Made by a program: the position numbers and the translations under genes. Positions 8,294 to 16,308 of a stretch of 64,000 nt of DNA are shown here, one piece after another. The stretch is from the NCBI RefSeq assembly GCF_022811725.1, contig NZ_CP094527.1, positions 558,001-622,000 of the forward strand, given 5' to 3'. Position 1 is the stretch's first letter. Each line of letters starts with the position of its first letter. This DNA comes from Mucilaginibacter sp. SMC90. Lineage in GTDB: Bacteria > Bacteroidota > Bacteroidia > Sphingobacteriales > Sphingobacteriaceae. The notes beneath the pieces were generated by a model that worked only from the letters and a program-made list of their open reading frames with translations, was not told the DNA's origin and did not search any database.

Positions 8294-9481
8294 CTAATTA
8301 AAGTCGCAGTTCTCTATTACAAGTGTAGCCGCTCCTAAAAGCTCTGCGTTTGTTGCTACTGTTGATACCTGTATATCCGTTTGCTCGGCCAACCACGGAA
8401 TGCAAAACTCATTGATTGCCTGCTGAATAGGGGCCATCAGTATTTTTCCGGCCACGGCCCCTCTGCCGCTTAATACAATAAGCATCGGGTTCATGATGTG
8501 TATTAATGTTGATATGCCTTTCCCAACTAAAAAAGCAGCATCAGAAAGAACGGAAACAGCCAGCGGATCTCCCGATTTCGCAGCATTCAGAAATAAATCG
8601 GCCGGCAACCCGCCTGTCGTTTTATAAATTTGCTCCATGCTTGAACTGGCACCTGAATCCATCTCAGATCTGGCACGGTCAATCATAAATACCAGTGAGG
8701 TATCCACTTCTAAACATCCTCTTTTACCACATGAACACATTTTATTGCTTTGTGATAACGGAATGTGGCTAAACTCACCAGCGTACCCACTATGCCCGCG
8801 AAATAAACTGCCATTAACGATCATCCCTAAACCAATGCCCCATCCAATGTTAACAACCAGCACATCCTGTAAATTTTTTCCGGCACCAAATTTCAATTCT
8901 GCTAACGCTATTAAGCTGGAGTCGTTGTCAATAAAAACCGGCAAACCCAGTTCTTTAGTCAGATGCTCTTTTAAAGTTACGCTGCCCTCCTGTTTAAAAA
9001 AGGTGTGATTTACACCTTTTATGGCGCTTACAAAGCCTGGCATACCTATCCCTATTCCCAATATCTGATTCAGCGGAATACCAGAACCGGATATATAATC
9101 TTTCAAGAAAGCAATGAACGTTTCCGTAAGCTTCGGGTTGTCATGTAAAACCAGTTCTTTTTTCTTCAGCCCGACTTTAACATTGTTCATCAGATCGTAA
9201 ATAACCACCTGGGTTACCATCTGATCTACCGCCACCGCAACTATATAGCGCTGTTTATCAGCATTTAATTGAAACGATGATGCCCTTCTCCCCCCTGTTG
9301 AGGCTGCCAGGCCATTATCTTGTATATATCCATCGTCAATAAGCCCGTTAACCGTATTGGTAACCAGTGGCAAACTCTTTTGCGACCTGCGACTTAATTC
9401 GGCCAGTGTTAGCCTATTGTCGTAATAAAAAAACTTGATCAGTTCGTTGCGCAGTAATTGCTGCTTCATTTGAACGCTCAT
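8294..9481 (-). CDS. ROK-family transcriptional regulator
   Basis: Sugar-responsive repressor or activator. The 395 residues comprise an N-terminal winged HTH (about 1-80, LTLAELSRRSQKSLPLVTNT followed by DDGYI) and a ROK sugar-kinase-like domain. The ROK part contains GIGIGMPGFV, DNDSSLIALAE and VVNIGWGIGLG. The zinc and inducer signature (HSGYAGEFSHI, then CSCGKRGCLE) is complete. Being first in the ROK-susC-susD run, it probably controls this locus and itself, which points to a sugar or sugar derivative as inducer (inference). Confidence 0.9.
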   Translation of the reverse strand: MSVQMKQQLLRNELIKFFYYDNRLTLAELSRRSQKSLPLVTNTVNGLIDDGYIQDNGLAASTGGRRASSFQLNADKQRYIVAVAVDQMVTQVVIYDLMNNVKVGLKKKELVLHDNPKLTETFIAFLKDYISGSGIPLNQILGIGIGMPGFVSAIKGVNHTFFKQEGSVTLKEHLTKELGLPVFIDNDSSLIALAELKFGAGKNLQDVLVVNIGWGIGLGMIVNGSLFRGHSGYAGEFSHIPLSQSNKMCSCGKRGCLEVDTSLVFMIDRARSEMDSGASSSMEQIYKTTGGLPADLFLNAAKSGDPLAVSVLSDAAFLVGKGISTLIHIMNPMLIVLSGRGAVAGKILMAPIQQAINEFCIPWLAEQTDIQVSTVATNAELLGAATLVIENCDFN

Positions 9482-9573
9482 AATTGATTTGATAAACTTA
9501 AATATTTTTTTGAAAAAAACCAGAAACTTTATAATTTTTTTAAAAAGATTTAAAGAGTTAAGTTTTTAATTCT

Positions 9574-9590
9574 GAAGATTAAGAATCTTC
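9574..9590. promoter_or_regulatory. Small palindrome upstream of the ROK gene
   Basis: GAAGATT-AAG-AATCTTC lies 93-109 bases before the ROK start codon in very AT-rich DNA. It could be an autoregulatory operator; there is no support beyond symmetry and position. Confidence 0.3.
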
Positions 9591-9749
9591 TTAAAGACAA
9601 TTAAAAACATATAGCTCTAAAAATCAATGCATTAAATCCAGCGGCTTAGAAAAAAGCCGTTAGTCAGACACAAGACAAGAAATAAGGGTAAAACAACTAC
9701 AGGCAGCTCAAATTTATTTGGATTCACCGTTGATTGCGGCCTGGAAACA

Positions 9750-9783
9750 ACAAGAGCTTTGCGAAATTTCGCAAAGCTCTTGT
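9750..9783. repeat. Perfect 34-bp palindrome between araC and ROK genes
   Basis: Two 17-base arms join without spacer around GAAATTTC, with cores AGAGCTTTGCG and CGCAAAGCTCT. It lies 60 bases past the stop codon of the AraC gene (minus strand) and about 270 bases before the ROK gene. It can fold as a terminator hairpin for the AraC transcript, but only a short T-rich stretch follows (TTGTTTCC on the minus strand). A protein-binding site is the alternative. Confidence 0.55.
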
Positions 9784-9842
9784 GTATTGTAATGCCTTTA
9801 TATCAAAAAACGGTGAATGATCGTATCCTTTCGATGTTTATT

Positions 9843-10898
9843 CTACCACATAACCATAAGGTAAGGAAGTGCCTCGTTCATAGCTAACATACACAGCAGG
9901 TTTTTGCCGCTGAATAGTTTGTTTAAGGCTTGTTTAGGTGTTTCCCCGTAATATTTTTTAAAGGTTTCGATAAAATGAGAAACACTATGATAACCCAGTT
10001 TGGACGACATGTCATTAACGGACCTGTTTTCGACCAACATCTTACGGGCGTTTTCCATACGTTTTCTAATTACAAAGGCGTGTATAGTTGTACCGTGAAC
10101 ACGTTTAAAAGCTTGCTTAAGTTTTAGTTCATTTAAAGCTATTATCCGTGCAAGCTGTTTAATGGTGGGAGGCTGGTTAAGATTAGTCAATAAATACGCT
10201 TTTGCCGATACAACCTTATCGTACACATCATGCGGCATCTCAGTTTCGCGGTCGGTCAATTGCTTTTGAGCATGTAACAAAAGCAGCATTTCTTTCAGTT
10301 TCAATTCAAGGTAGTGGCGTTTGGTAGCATGATCATGATCATCACTCAGAAGTTCATTCAACACCTTTTTAATGGGGATATCAATAAAATAGCGTTGCTC
10401 TTCGGGCTGATACCCGCCACTGTCAAGCACCTGGTCTAAAAATGGATCGTGGTGTGCCCAGTGTTCATTAATAAGTAATTGCTTAACATAATTCCTTGAC
10501 ATGAAAATAGCCACGTAACTCACCTCGCGTTTAGGTGTCATTTCAATATTCCAGTGCAGTTCCTTTTGGTAGTGCCTGCTCATAATGCCCGATTGCAGAT
10601 CGTAAAAATCATCAGCTCCTTTTTCCCATACACGCGAGTTACCGTCAAAAAATAACGTGATCCGTAAATGGTCGCCTTTAACAATAAATTTATCGGTAAC
10701 GGGCTTATGAATACTAAACCCGGTATCAATAATACAAAGGCCAGGCATGTAAAGTGTTTTAGAACGAATGTCAACGTGCTGCCCGTCTTCGCTTATAATA
10801 GTTTTACTGTGTATCGGGCTCTCTTGCTTATAGTCATCTTCAAGTTCAAGGTCACAAATCGTTTTATTTACTTCAAGCAGGGTAGAACGTACAATCAT
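9843..10898 (-). CDS. AraC-family regulator, PchR-like, of the adjacent iron-uptake operon
   Basis: Transcriptional regulator with a C-terminal double HTH (about residues 230-330) and a long N-terminal sensor domain, the layout of siderophore regulators such as PchR. The HTH stretch reads ELKLKQAFKRVHGTTIHAFV, then RKRMENARKMLVENRSVND and LGYHSVSHFIETFKKYYGETP. I set the start at the ATG complementary to 10896-10898. The longer frame back to 10943 would place a 23-bp dyad (10912-10934) and the likely promoter inside the gene. It is divergent from the TonB receptor operon, and likely acts at the repeats at 11027-11061. Confidence 0.87.
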   Translation of the reverse strand: MIVRSTLLEVNKTICDLELEDDYKQESPIHSKTIISEDGQHVDIRSKTLYMPGLCIIDTGFSIHKPVTDKFIVKGDHLRITLFFDGNSRVWEKGADDFYDLQSGIMSRHYQKELHWNIEMTPKREVSYVAIFMSRNYVKQLLINEHWAHHDPFLDQVLDSGGYQPEEQRYFIDIPIKKVLNELLSDDHDHATKRHYLELKLKEMLLLLHAQKQLTDRETEMPHDVYDKVVSAKAYLLTNLNQPPTIKQLARIIALNELKLKQAFKRVHGTTIHAFVIRKRMENARKMLVENRSVNDMSSKLGYHSVSHFIETFKKYYGETPKQALNKLFSGKNLLCMLAMNEALPYLMVMW

Positions 10899-10911
10899 TT
10901 CTATCGAATAA

Positions 10912-10934
10912 TTATTTTTAATTAGTCTAAATAA
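10912..10934. promoter_or_regulatory. 23-bp dyad (Fur-like candidate), araC side
   Basis: TTATTTT-N9-TAAATAA. It shares the half-site AGTCTAAATAA and the N9 spacing with the dyad at 11091-11113. It sits 14 bases before the chosen araC start, next to a weak minus-strand -7 box (TTTCTTTG, complement near 10939-10946), so a bound repressor would cover the start site. The AT-rich palindromic form and the iron-uptake context suggest an iron regulator; the identity is inferred. Confidence 0.45.
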
Positions 10935-11026
10935 TAACTGCAAAGAAACGAATGATGATTGGTATAAGCGGCGTAAAAGTGAAAATAACTTGCGGGCGAG
11001 GCCTTTTTCAGCTCAAGAAAATACGT

Positions 11027-11061
11027 TTTCCGGCATTTTTAATACCATTTCCGGCATTTTT
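11027..11061 (+). promoter_or_regulatory. Tandem 14-bp operator, 21-bp period (AraC-type site)
   Basis: TTTCCGGCATTTTT occurs at 11027-11040 and 11048-11061. The repeats are direct and start 21 bases apart, two helical turns. The proximal copy ends 16 bases before the -7 box, where it would touch the -33 region. This is the usual geometry of an AraC-family activator site, and an AraC gene lies next to it. Confidence 0.6.
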
Positions 11062-11077
11062 TAAACTACTGAAGACT

Positions 11078-11085
11078 TACTTTTG
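11078..11085 (+). promoter_or_regulatory. -7 promoter box of the TonB receptor operon
   Basis: TACTTTTG matches TAnnTTTG. The -33 position holds only a T run, as expected for an activator-dependent promoter. Predicted transcription start is near 11092, giving a leader of about 230 bases. Confidence 0.55.
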
Positions 11086-11090
11086 CCTCG

Positions 11091-11113
11091 TTATTTAAAA
11101 TCAGTCTAAATAA
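11091..11113. promoter_or_regulatory. 23-bp dyad (Fur-like candidate) over the operon start site
   Basis: TTATTTA-N9-TAAATAA has perfect 7-bp arms and lies over the predicted transcription start. It shares 11 contiguous bases (AGTCTAAATAA) with the dyad at 10912-10934. The position suits repression of the iron-uptake operon. Confidence 0.5.
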
Positions 11114-11118
11114 AAACA

Positions 11119-11211
11119 ATGTCGAATTTCTACTTCTTTTATCCTTTTCGTCTATTTCTAAAACTACAGACCGCTTTAATTCAGCAGGGTCTTAGGAAGC
11201 AAAAGAAGTAA
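11119..11211 (+). CDS. Small ORF in the leader of the iron-uptake operon (30 residues)
   Basis: ATG to TAA, reading MSNFYFFYPFRLFLKLQTAL and then IQQGLRKQKK. The peptide is aromatic-rich at its start and ends in a basic tail. It lies entirely in the predicted 5' leader between the dyad at 11091-11113 and the hairpin at 11248-11275. No clear Shine-Dalgarno is seen, which is normal for this phylum. It may be a leader peptide or a chance ORF. Confidence 0.3.
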   Translation: MSNFYFFYPFRLFLKLQTALIQQGLRKQKK

Positions 11212-11247
11212 GTCATTTTGAATTTGATTGAAGTATAATCAAAAACT

Positions 11248-11275
11248 GAGCTGCACAGCGGCAACTGTACAGCTC
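11248..11275 (+). promoter_or_regulatory. Leader hairpin upstream of the TonB receptor
   Basis: GAGCTG-C-ACAG with CTGT-A-CAGCTC forms 10 pairs with one mismatch, closing a CGGCAA loop. It lies 46 bases before the receptor start codon, with no T run after it. It may shape translation or attenuation of the operon. Confidence 0.35.
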
Positions 11276-11321
11276 GTCTCAATTACTTGAGTTGCTCATT
11301 AAAGTGTTTATTCAAAAAGCG

Positions 11322-13658
11322 ATGCAAATTAAAAAAATTCTGCTATTGGGCATGTTTTGCGCCTTTAGTTTCTTATCGAATGCCCAAAGTACAGGAGCGG
11401 TTAAAGGTTACATTAAAAATGATGCCGGCGAGCCGCTACCATCCGCAACAGTTAAGCTATTAAATACGCAGCTTGGTGCTATTTCAGATAATTCGGGCTT
11501 TTTCATGATCAAATCTGTAGCGGCCGGGCGGTATACGGTATCCGTAAGCGGTGTGGGATATAAAGTCCAGCAACAACAGGTTTCCGTTAACCCGGATAAA
11601 GAAACCGAGCTGGTAATGACCATTAAAGACGAAGCCATGAACATGGCTACCGTTACGGTTACCGGCAGGTCGGTGGTTCAGGAAAGCAACCGGCAGGCAT
11701 TTAACGTAACCACGGTTGATGCCAAGAAGTTATATAATACCACACTTGATCTTGCCGGCGCTTTAGACCGCGTTGCCGGTATCCGTGTCAGGGAGTCGGG
11801 CGGTGTTGGCTCAAATTTTAATTTATCGCTTAACGGTTTTTCGGGTAACCATGTCAGGTATTTTATTGATGGGATTCCTATGGACAATTTCGGTTCGTCC
11901 TTTCAAATCAACAATATACCTATCAATATCGCCGAGCGGTTGGAGGTTTACAAAGGTGTTGTACCTATATGGCTGGGTTCTGACGCATTGGGCGGCGCTA
12001 TTAACATTGTTACCGGAGACAGGTACAAAAACTATATCGATGTTTCTTATTCATACGGATCGTTCAATACCCACCGGAGTGTGATCAATGCAGCTGTTAC
12101 AAGCAAACAAGGTTTCACCGTACAGCTTAATGCTTTTCAAAACTATTCGGACAACGATTATAAAGTAAAGGTTGATGCTGCAGATATCAACACGGGGGCT
12201 TATACCCCAAATGCTTTGGTGCGCCGTTTCCATGATGAATATCATAATGAAACCCTTATAGCTAACGTGGGCGTAGTGGATAAAAGCTTTGCCGATAAGT
12301 TATTGTTTGGGATTACGCTGGGCAAAAACTACAAGGAGATCCAAACCGGGGCCCGGATGGTTTCTGTATTTGGCGGCTGGCACCGCAAAGGCGACATTGT
12401 TATGCCAACCTTGAAATATAAAAAAGTGAACCTCATTAAAGGCTTGGACGTGACCATTAATGCCAACTACAACCTTGGCAGCGAACAAAACATCGATACC
12501 ATGAATGTTCGGTACGATTGGTTCGGCAACAGCAAACCCAATGGATCAAACGGCGAGCGTGCGCGGAGTTTATACAAATACAAAAACAATAATGGTATTG
12601 CAACATCCATGTTTAACTACCGCATGGGCGAGCATCAGTCTCTTGCGTTAAGCGATGTTTTCACCACCTTTAACCGTAAGGGCAGCGACGTGCTGAATCC
12701 GGATATTGCAGATTATGAAACGCCAAAGAAAACACAAAAAAATGTTTTAGGCTTAGGTTATTCTTACGATGTGCATGATAAGTGGAGTACCTCGGTGTTT
12801 GGTAAATACATTTATCAAAATAACGTAAATGGTTCGGCAACAAACCAGGCAGCCACTAAAAAATTAGGATACGGTATTGCAGCTACATATTTCTTAACCC
12901 CAAACCTGCAAATCAAATCATCTTACGAGCTTACCAACAGAATGCCCGAAGCCCAGGAGATTTTTGGCGACGTTGAAAATCAGGAAGGAAACCCTAACCT
13001 TAAGCCCGAGCAAAGTAACAACGTTAACCTTGGCTTAAGTTATTCCTTCGCCATTAATAACAATAGCAAGTTTTTGGTTAACGCAAACGCTATCTACAGG
13101 CAATCAGACAATTTTATCTACAACAGGCTTAATAACAATCAATCCAAACTGGTAGCTGATAACCGCGATGGCGTGCGCACCATAGGCGGCGACGGCGAGA
13201 TCAGGTACTCGTACAGCAACTGGTTAACCTTAGGTACAACCGTAACTTATCAGTACCTGCAAAACCTGCAAAAGTACGAACCCGGCTACACCGGTATCAG
13301 CCCGGTTTATAAAGACCAAATGCCTAACATCCCTTATTTCTTCGGCAATAGTGATGCCTCTGTATCACTGAAAAATGTAGGTAAAAAAGGCAATAACCTA
13401 AACATCGGGTATAATTTGTTATATGTGCACGCATTTTACCTGTATTGGCCAAGCCGCGGCGGCGACAAACTTGATATCCCCCAGCAATTAAGCCACGATA
13501 TTAACATGGTTTATAGTCTTGCTTCGGGTAAATATAACATTGGCCTCGAGTGCCGGAACCTGACTAACGCCTACCTGTACGACAATTTCAGCCTGCAGAA
13601 ACCTGGCCGGGCATTCTACATCAATCTTCGATATTTTTTAAATAAAGTAAACAATTAA
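11322..13658 (+). CDS. TonB-dependent siderophore-type receptor, XusA-like
   Basis: Outer membrane receptor, probably importing ferric siderophores with energy from TonB. The signal peptide is MQIKKILLLGMFCAFSFLSN followed by AQ. A CarboxypepD_reg-like domain (GYIKNDAGEPLPSATVKL) precedes a plug (LAGALDRVAGIRVRESGGVG, then VYKGVVPIWLGSDALGGAIN) and a barrel ending in FYINLRYFLNKVNN. I chose the ATG at 11322, since the upstream frame begins with TTG and would bury the signal peptide. DUF4374 and PepSY genes follow in an operon, as in the Bacteroides xusABC arrangement. The substrate is inferred from the neighbours. Confidence 0.88.
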   Translation: MQIKKILLLGMFCAFSFLSNAQSTGAVKGYIKNDAGEPLPSATVKLLNTQLGAISDNSGFFMIKSVAAGRYTVSVSGVGYKVQQQQVSVNPDKETELVMTIKDEAMNMATVTVTGRSVVQESNRQAFNVTTVDAKKLYNTTLDLAGALDRVAGIRVRESGGVGSNFNLSLNGFSGNHVRYFIDGIPMDNFGSSFQINNIPINIAERLEVYKGVVPIWLGSDALGGAINIVTGDRYKNYIDVSYSYGSFNTHRSVINAAVTSKQGFTVQLNAFQNYSDNDYKVKVDAADINTGAYTPNALVRRFHDEYHNETLIANVGVVDKSFADKLLFGITLGKNYKEIQTGARMVSVFGGWHRKGDIVMPTLKYKKVNLIKGLDVTINANYNLGSEQNIDTMNVRYDWFGNSKPNGSNGERARSLYKYKNNNGIATSMFNYRMGEHQSLALSDVFTTFNRKGSDVLNPDIADYETPKKTQKNVLGLGYSYDVHDKWSTSVFGKYIYQNNVNGSATNQAATKKLGYGIAATYFLTPNLQIKSSYELTNRMPEAQEIFGDVENQEGNPNLKPEQSNNVNLGLSYSFAINNNSKFLVNANAIYRQSDNFIYNRLNNNQSKLVADNRDGVRTIGGDGEIRYSYSNWLTLGTTVTYQYLQNLQKYEPGYTGISPVYKDQMPNIPYFFGNSDASVSLKNVGKKGNNLNIGYNLLYVHAFYLYWPSRGGDKLDIPQQLSHDINMVYSLASGKYNIGLECRNLTNAYLYDNFSLQKPGRAFYINLRYFLNKVNN

Positions 13659-13662
13659 TCAT

Positions 13663-14874
13663 ATGAACATTAAAACTACAATTGCGGCGCTGGCTACAGC
13701 AGCTACGCTATTTTCCTGCTCAAAAAACAGTAACACAGCAACCCCAGAAAATCCGGGAAATTATATTCTTACAGTAACACCAGCAGCATCTACCGGTGTT
13801 GCCGACTACCTGCTTACTGCATCAAGCCTTGAAACAGGTTCAATTTCAACTGCCGGGAATGGTGTTGAACAGGACGGCACTTACCGATATTATGTTACCA
13901 CCAACGATAAATTTTTCAGTATGCTTTATGGCCAGGGTAACCCGGGCGCTGTAACAGCCTACAATATTGTAAGCGGCAAGCTGAATAAGCTAACTAATTT
14001 TCAGACTGAAACCGTTCAGGCTTTTGCACCTGTTAATCAGGACTTGCTGTTATTCAAAATTTCAAGAACACCTACTACCCCGCTTTCTAACTGGTACAAG
14101 GTAAATACCAACAGCTTACTGATCACATCTGAAGGAACAACAAATACACTGGAGATGACAGGAAATGGCGAGCTGGCACATTTTAGCTGGCTTACCCAGG
14201 TTGGCGATAAAGTATATGCGCCTTACTTCAGCATTATTGACCGCACATTTGCCACCAATCACCCCGATGAAGCATCGATAGCTGTATTCAACTATGCCGA
14301 CATGAAGGTTGATAAAGTGATCAAAGATACCCGTACCAGCTTTATTGGCAGATATTTTACAAGCGGCCTGCAACTTACTGAAAACAATGATCTGTATGCT
14401 TTTTCTGCGTCGGTGGCTGTTAATAGCGGTGGTGCATTTACATCAACCAAACCATCGGCAATTACCCGTATCAAAGCCGGTACAACAGAGTTCGACCAGT
14501 CATATTTCTTCGATTTTGAATCAGTTAGCGGTGGTATGAATATCACCAACTGGGTTTACCTGGGCAATAACAACTTCATTGTTAACGCCGGCACCAAAGC
14601 CGAAAAAGGTGCTTACACAGTTGGCTCTACCGTGGCTATTGTAAACGTGGTTGACAAAACCTTTAAAGTGGTTACCGGCATGCCGGCTAAAACCGATATC
14701 AACAGCTTAACTACCAATAACTACACTCCTAAAGATGGTAAAACCGGCTACATCGGTGTAAATCTTAAAGATGGTACCAGCTATGTATATAAAGTTGATG
14801 CAAGCACCTTAACTGCCACTAAAGGCTTAAAAGTTGATGGCGGCGTGATTACTGCTATCCAGTTCCTTAAATAA
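13663..14874 (+). CDS. DUF4374 lipoprotein, XusB-like
   Basis: Lipoprotein of 403 residues with lipobox LFSCS, giving a lipidated Cys at residue 19. The rest looks like a single beta-propeller: repeated units such as GQGNPGAVTAYN, GDKVYAPYF and GNNNFIVNAGTK. In Bacteroides the corresponding lipoprotein of the Xus system binds siderophores at the cell surface and feeds the TonB receptor; I infer the same here. It starts 4 bases after the receptor stop codon, so it is certainly co-transcribed and perhaps translationally coupled. Confidence 0.8.
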   Translation: MNIKTTIAALATAATLFSCSKNSNTATPENPGNYILTVTPAASTGVADYLLTASSLETGSISTAGNGVEQDGTYRYYVTTNDKFFSMLYGQGNPGAVTAYNIVSGKLNKLTNFQTETVQAFAPVNQDLLLFKISRTPTTPLSNWYKVNTNSLLITSEGTTNTLEMTGNGELAHFSWLTQVGDKVYAPYFSIIDRTFATNHPDEASIAVFNYADMKVDKVIKDTRTSFIGRYFTSGLQLTENNDLYAFSASVAVNSGGAFTSTKPSAITRIKAGTTEFDQSYFFDFESVSGGMNITNWVYLGNNNFIVNAGTKAEKGAYTVGSTVAIVNVVDKTFKVVTGMPAKTDINSLTTNNYTPKDGKTGYIGVNLKDGTSYVYKVDASTLTATKGLKVDGGVITAIQFLK

Positions 14875-14911
14875 AATAACCTTATCTGCTAAACTCATTA
14901 AATAATACACA

Positions 14912-16234
14912 ATGAAACCCACATCAACAGCAAAAAAGCCTAAAGATACCTTATTTAAAAGGATAAATAACTGGCTGCACCTTTGGCTTGGCCTTGGTTC
15001 GGGTGTCATTGTGTTTATAGTTTGTATTACCGGCTGCATTTGGGTATTTAACGAGGAAATTACCGGGTTGTTAGAGCCGGAATCTAAAATCGCTTATCAG
15101 GCAAAACCGGTTCTTACGCCATCTGCCCTGGTCGACATCGGGTCTAAGGCCTATCCAAAACTTGTTCCTTTTTACGCCAATTATCAACAGGGAAAAGTGA
15201 TCAACCTGGGCTTGCGCAAGCCGGGGAAACCTGTTCGCCGTGGTGGTGGCGGCGGTGGCGGGGTTTTGCTTAAGATAGACCCTTATACGGGTAAAATTGT
15301 TGGTAAGGAGATAAGTAAAAAGGGCGATGTGGATTTTTTCCGGTTTATTTTGAACGGGCATCGCGCTTTGTGGCTGCCATATAATATCGGTCGCCCTATA
15401 GTTGATTATGCAACATTAATATTTGTTGTACTATTAATTACGGGGCTTATATGGTGGTATCCTAAAAAATGGAACAAATCAACCCGCGACAAAAGCTTTA
15501 AAGTAAAATGGAACGCCTCATTCAAACGTCTGAATATCGACCTTCATAATGTATTTGGGTTCTACGCGATGATCTTCCTGCTGGCTATTGCCCTTACTGG
15601 AATGGTTTTTGGCATAAGCTGGTTTAGCGACGGCCTGTATTGGGTAACCACCGGCGGACAGAAAATTAAAGAATTCAGGCGTTTCAAGTCCGATAGTTTG
15701 CAGCGGGCAAATGCATATGAGCCCAAGGTTGCCATGGATATTTTGTGGGAAAAAGTAGTAGCCGAAAATCCGAGATCGAAAGGCTTTTATTACAATTTTC
15801 CGGATATGGCCAATGCCGAAACTACCATTGGCATAACAGTGTACCCTACAGCCGGGCAGTTTTACAACAGCCGCAGCTACACCTTTGACCAGTATACCTT
15901 AAAACCAATTGTGCGTAACGATGCTTACTCGATACCTTACGAAAAAGCCGGAGCCGGTCAAAAGCTTCGTAAAATGAATTACGATATTCATATTGGGGCA
16001 ATACTGGGCCTGCCCGGTAAAGTACTGGCGTTTCTGGTTACATTGATAGGTGCCAGCTTGCCGGTTACAGGGTTTTTAATTTGGTGGGGAAAACGGAACA
16101 AGAAATCATCTAAAAAGCCCAAAGGTGCCACATCAACAAAAAGCAATAGTGACCAGCCTGCCGTAAAACGAAAAATTCCGGTAGCCCCTGTCACAAAGTT
16201 CAAGGCAGGAATAGTTGAAAAGCAGAATGTTTAG
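14912..16234 (+). CDS. PepSY-associated inner membrane protein, XusC-like (candidate ferric reductase)
   Basis: Inner membrane protein of 440 residues with four predicted helices. Helix 1 is WLHLWLGLGSGVIVFIVCIT (about 28-50), a central helix starts YATLIFVVLLITG, a third is FYAMIFLLAIALTGMVFGIS, and the last is AFLVTLIGASLPVTG. PepSY segments lie between them. Conserved His residues at helix ends (WLHLW, GHRALW, DLHNVFG, DIHIG) could ligate haem, as in PepSY iron reductases. A seven-glycine run and a Lys-rich tail are odd but common in this group. It would reduce siderophore iron in the periplasm (inference from family and operon). Confidence 0.82.
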   Translation: MKPTSTAKKPKDTLFKRINNWLHLWLGLGSGVIVFIVCITGCIWVFNEEITGLLEPESKIAYQAKPVLTPSALVDIGSKAYPKLVPFYANYQQGKVINLGLRKPGKPVRRGGGGGGGVLLKIDPYTGKIVGKEISKKGDVDFFRFILNGHRALWLPYNIGRPIVDYATLIFVVLLITGLIWWYPKKWNKSTRDKSFKVKWNASFKRLNIDLHNVFGFYAMIFLLAIALTGMVFGISWFSDGLYWVTTGGQKIKEFRRFKSDSLQRANAYEPKVAMDILWEKVVAENPRSKGFYYNFPDMANAETTIGITVYPTAGQFYNSRSYTFDQYTLKPIVRNDAYSIPYEKAGAGQKLRKMNYDIHIGAILGLPGKVLAFLVTLIGASLPVTGFLIWWGKRNKKSSKKPKGATSTKSNSDQPAVKRKIPVAPVTKFKAGIVEKQNV

Positions 16235-16250
16235 CAATGAAAAATTGCTC

Positions 16251-16300
16251 AAAAACGCAAAAAGGCGATGGCATTATACCATCGCCTTTTTGCGTTTTTT
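16251..16300. terminator. Bidirectional terminator after the Xus-like operon
   Basis: A long stem runs from AAACGCAAAAAGGCGATGG to its complement ending in TTTTTT, around a short CATTATA loop. It serves the operon on the plus strand and the convergent alcohol dehydrogenase gene on the minus strand. Confidence 0.9.
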
Positions 16301-16308
16301 ATTGTTGA

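Noticed and set aside
3171..9481. Full polysaccharide utilisation locus
   Set aside because: There is no carbohydrate-active enzyme in or next to the SusCD unit; GH127 is 52 kb away.
10899..10943. Upstream ATG of the AraC gene
   Set aside because: It would place the 23-bp dyad and likely promoter inside the coding region.
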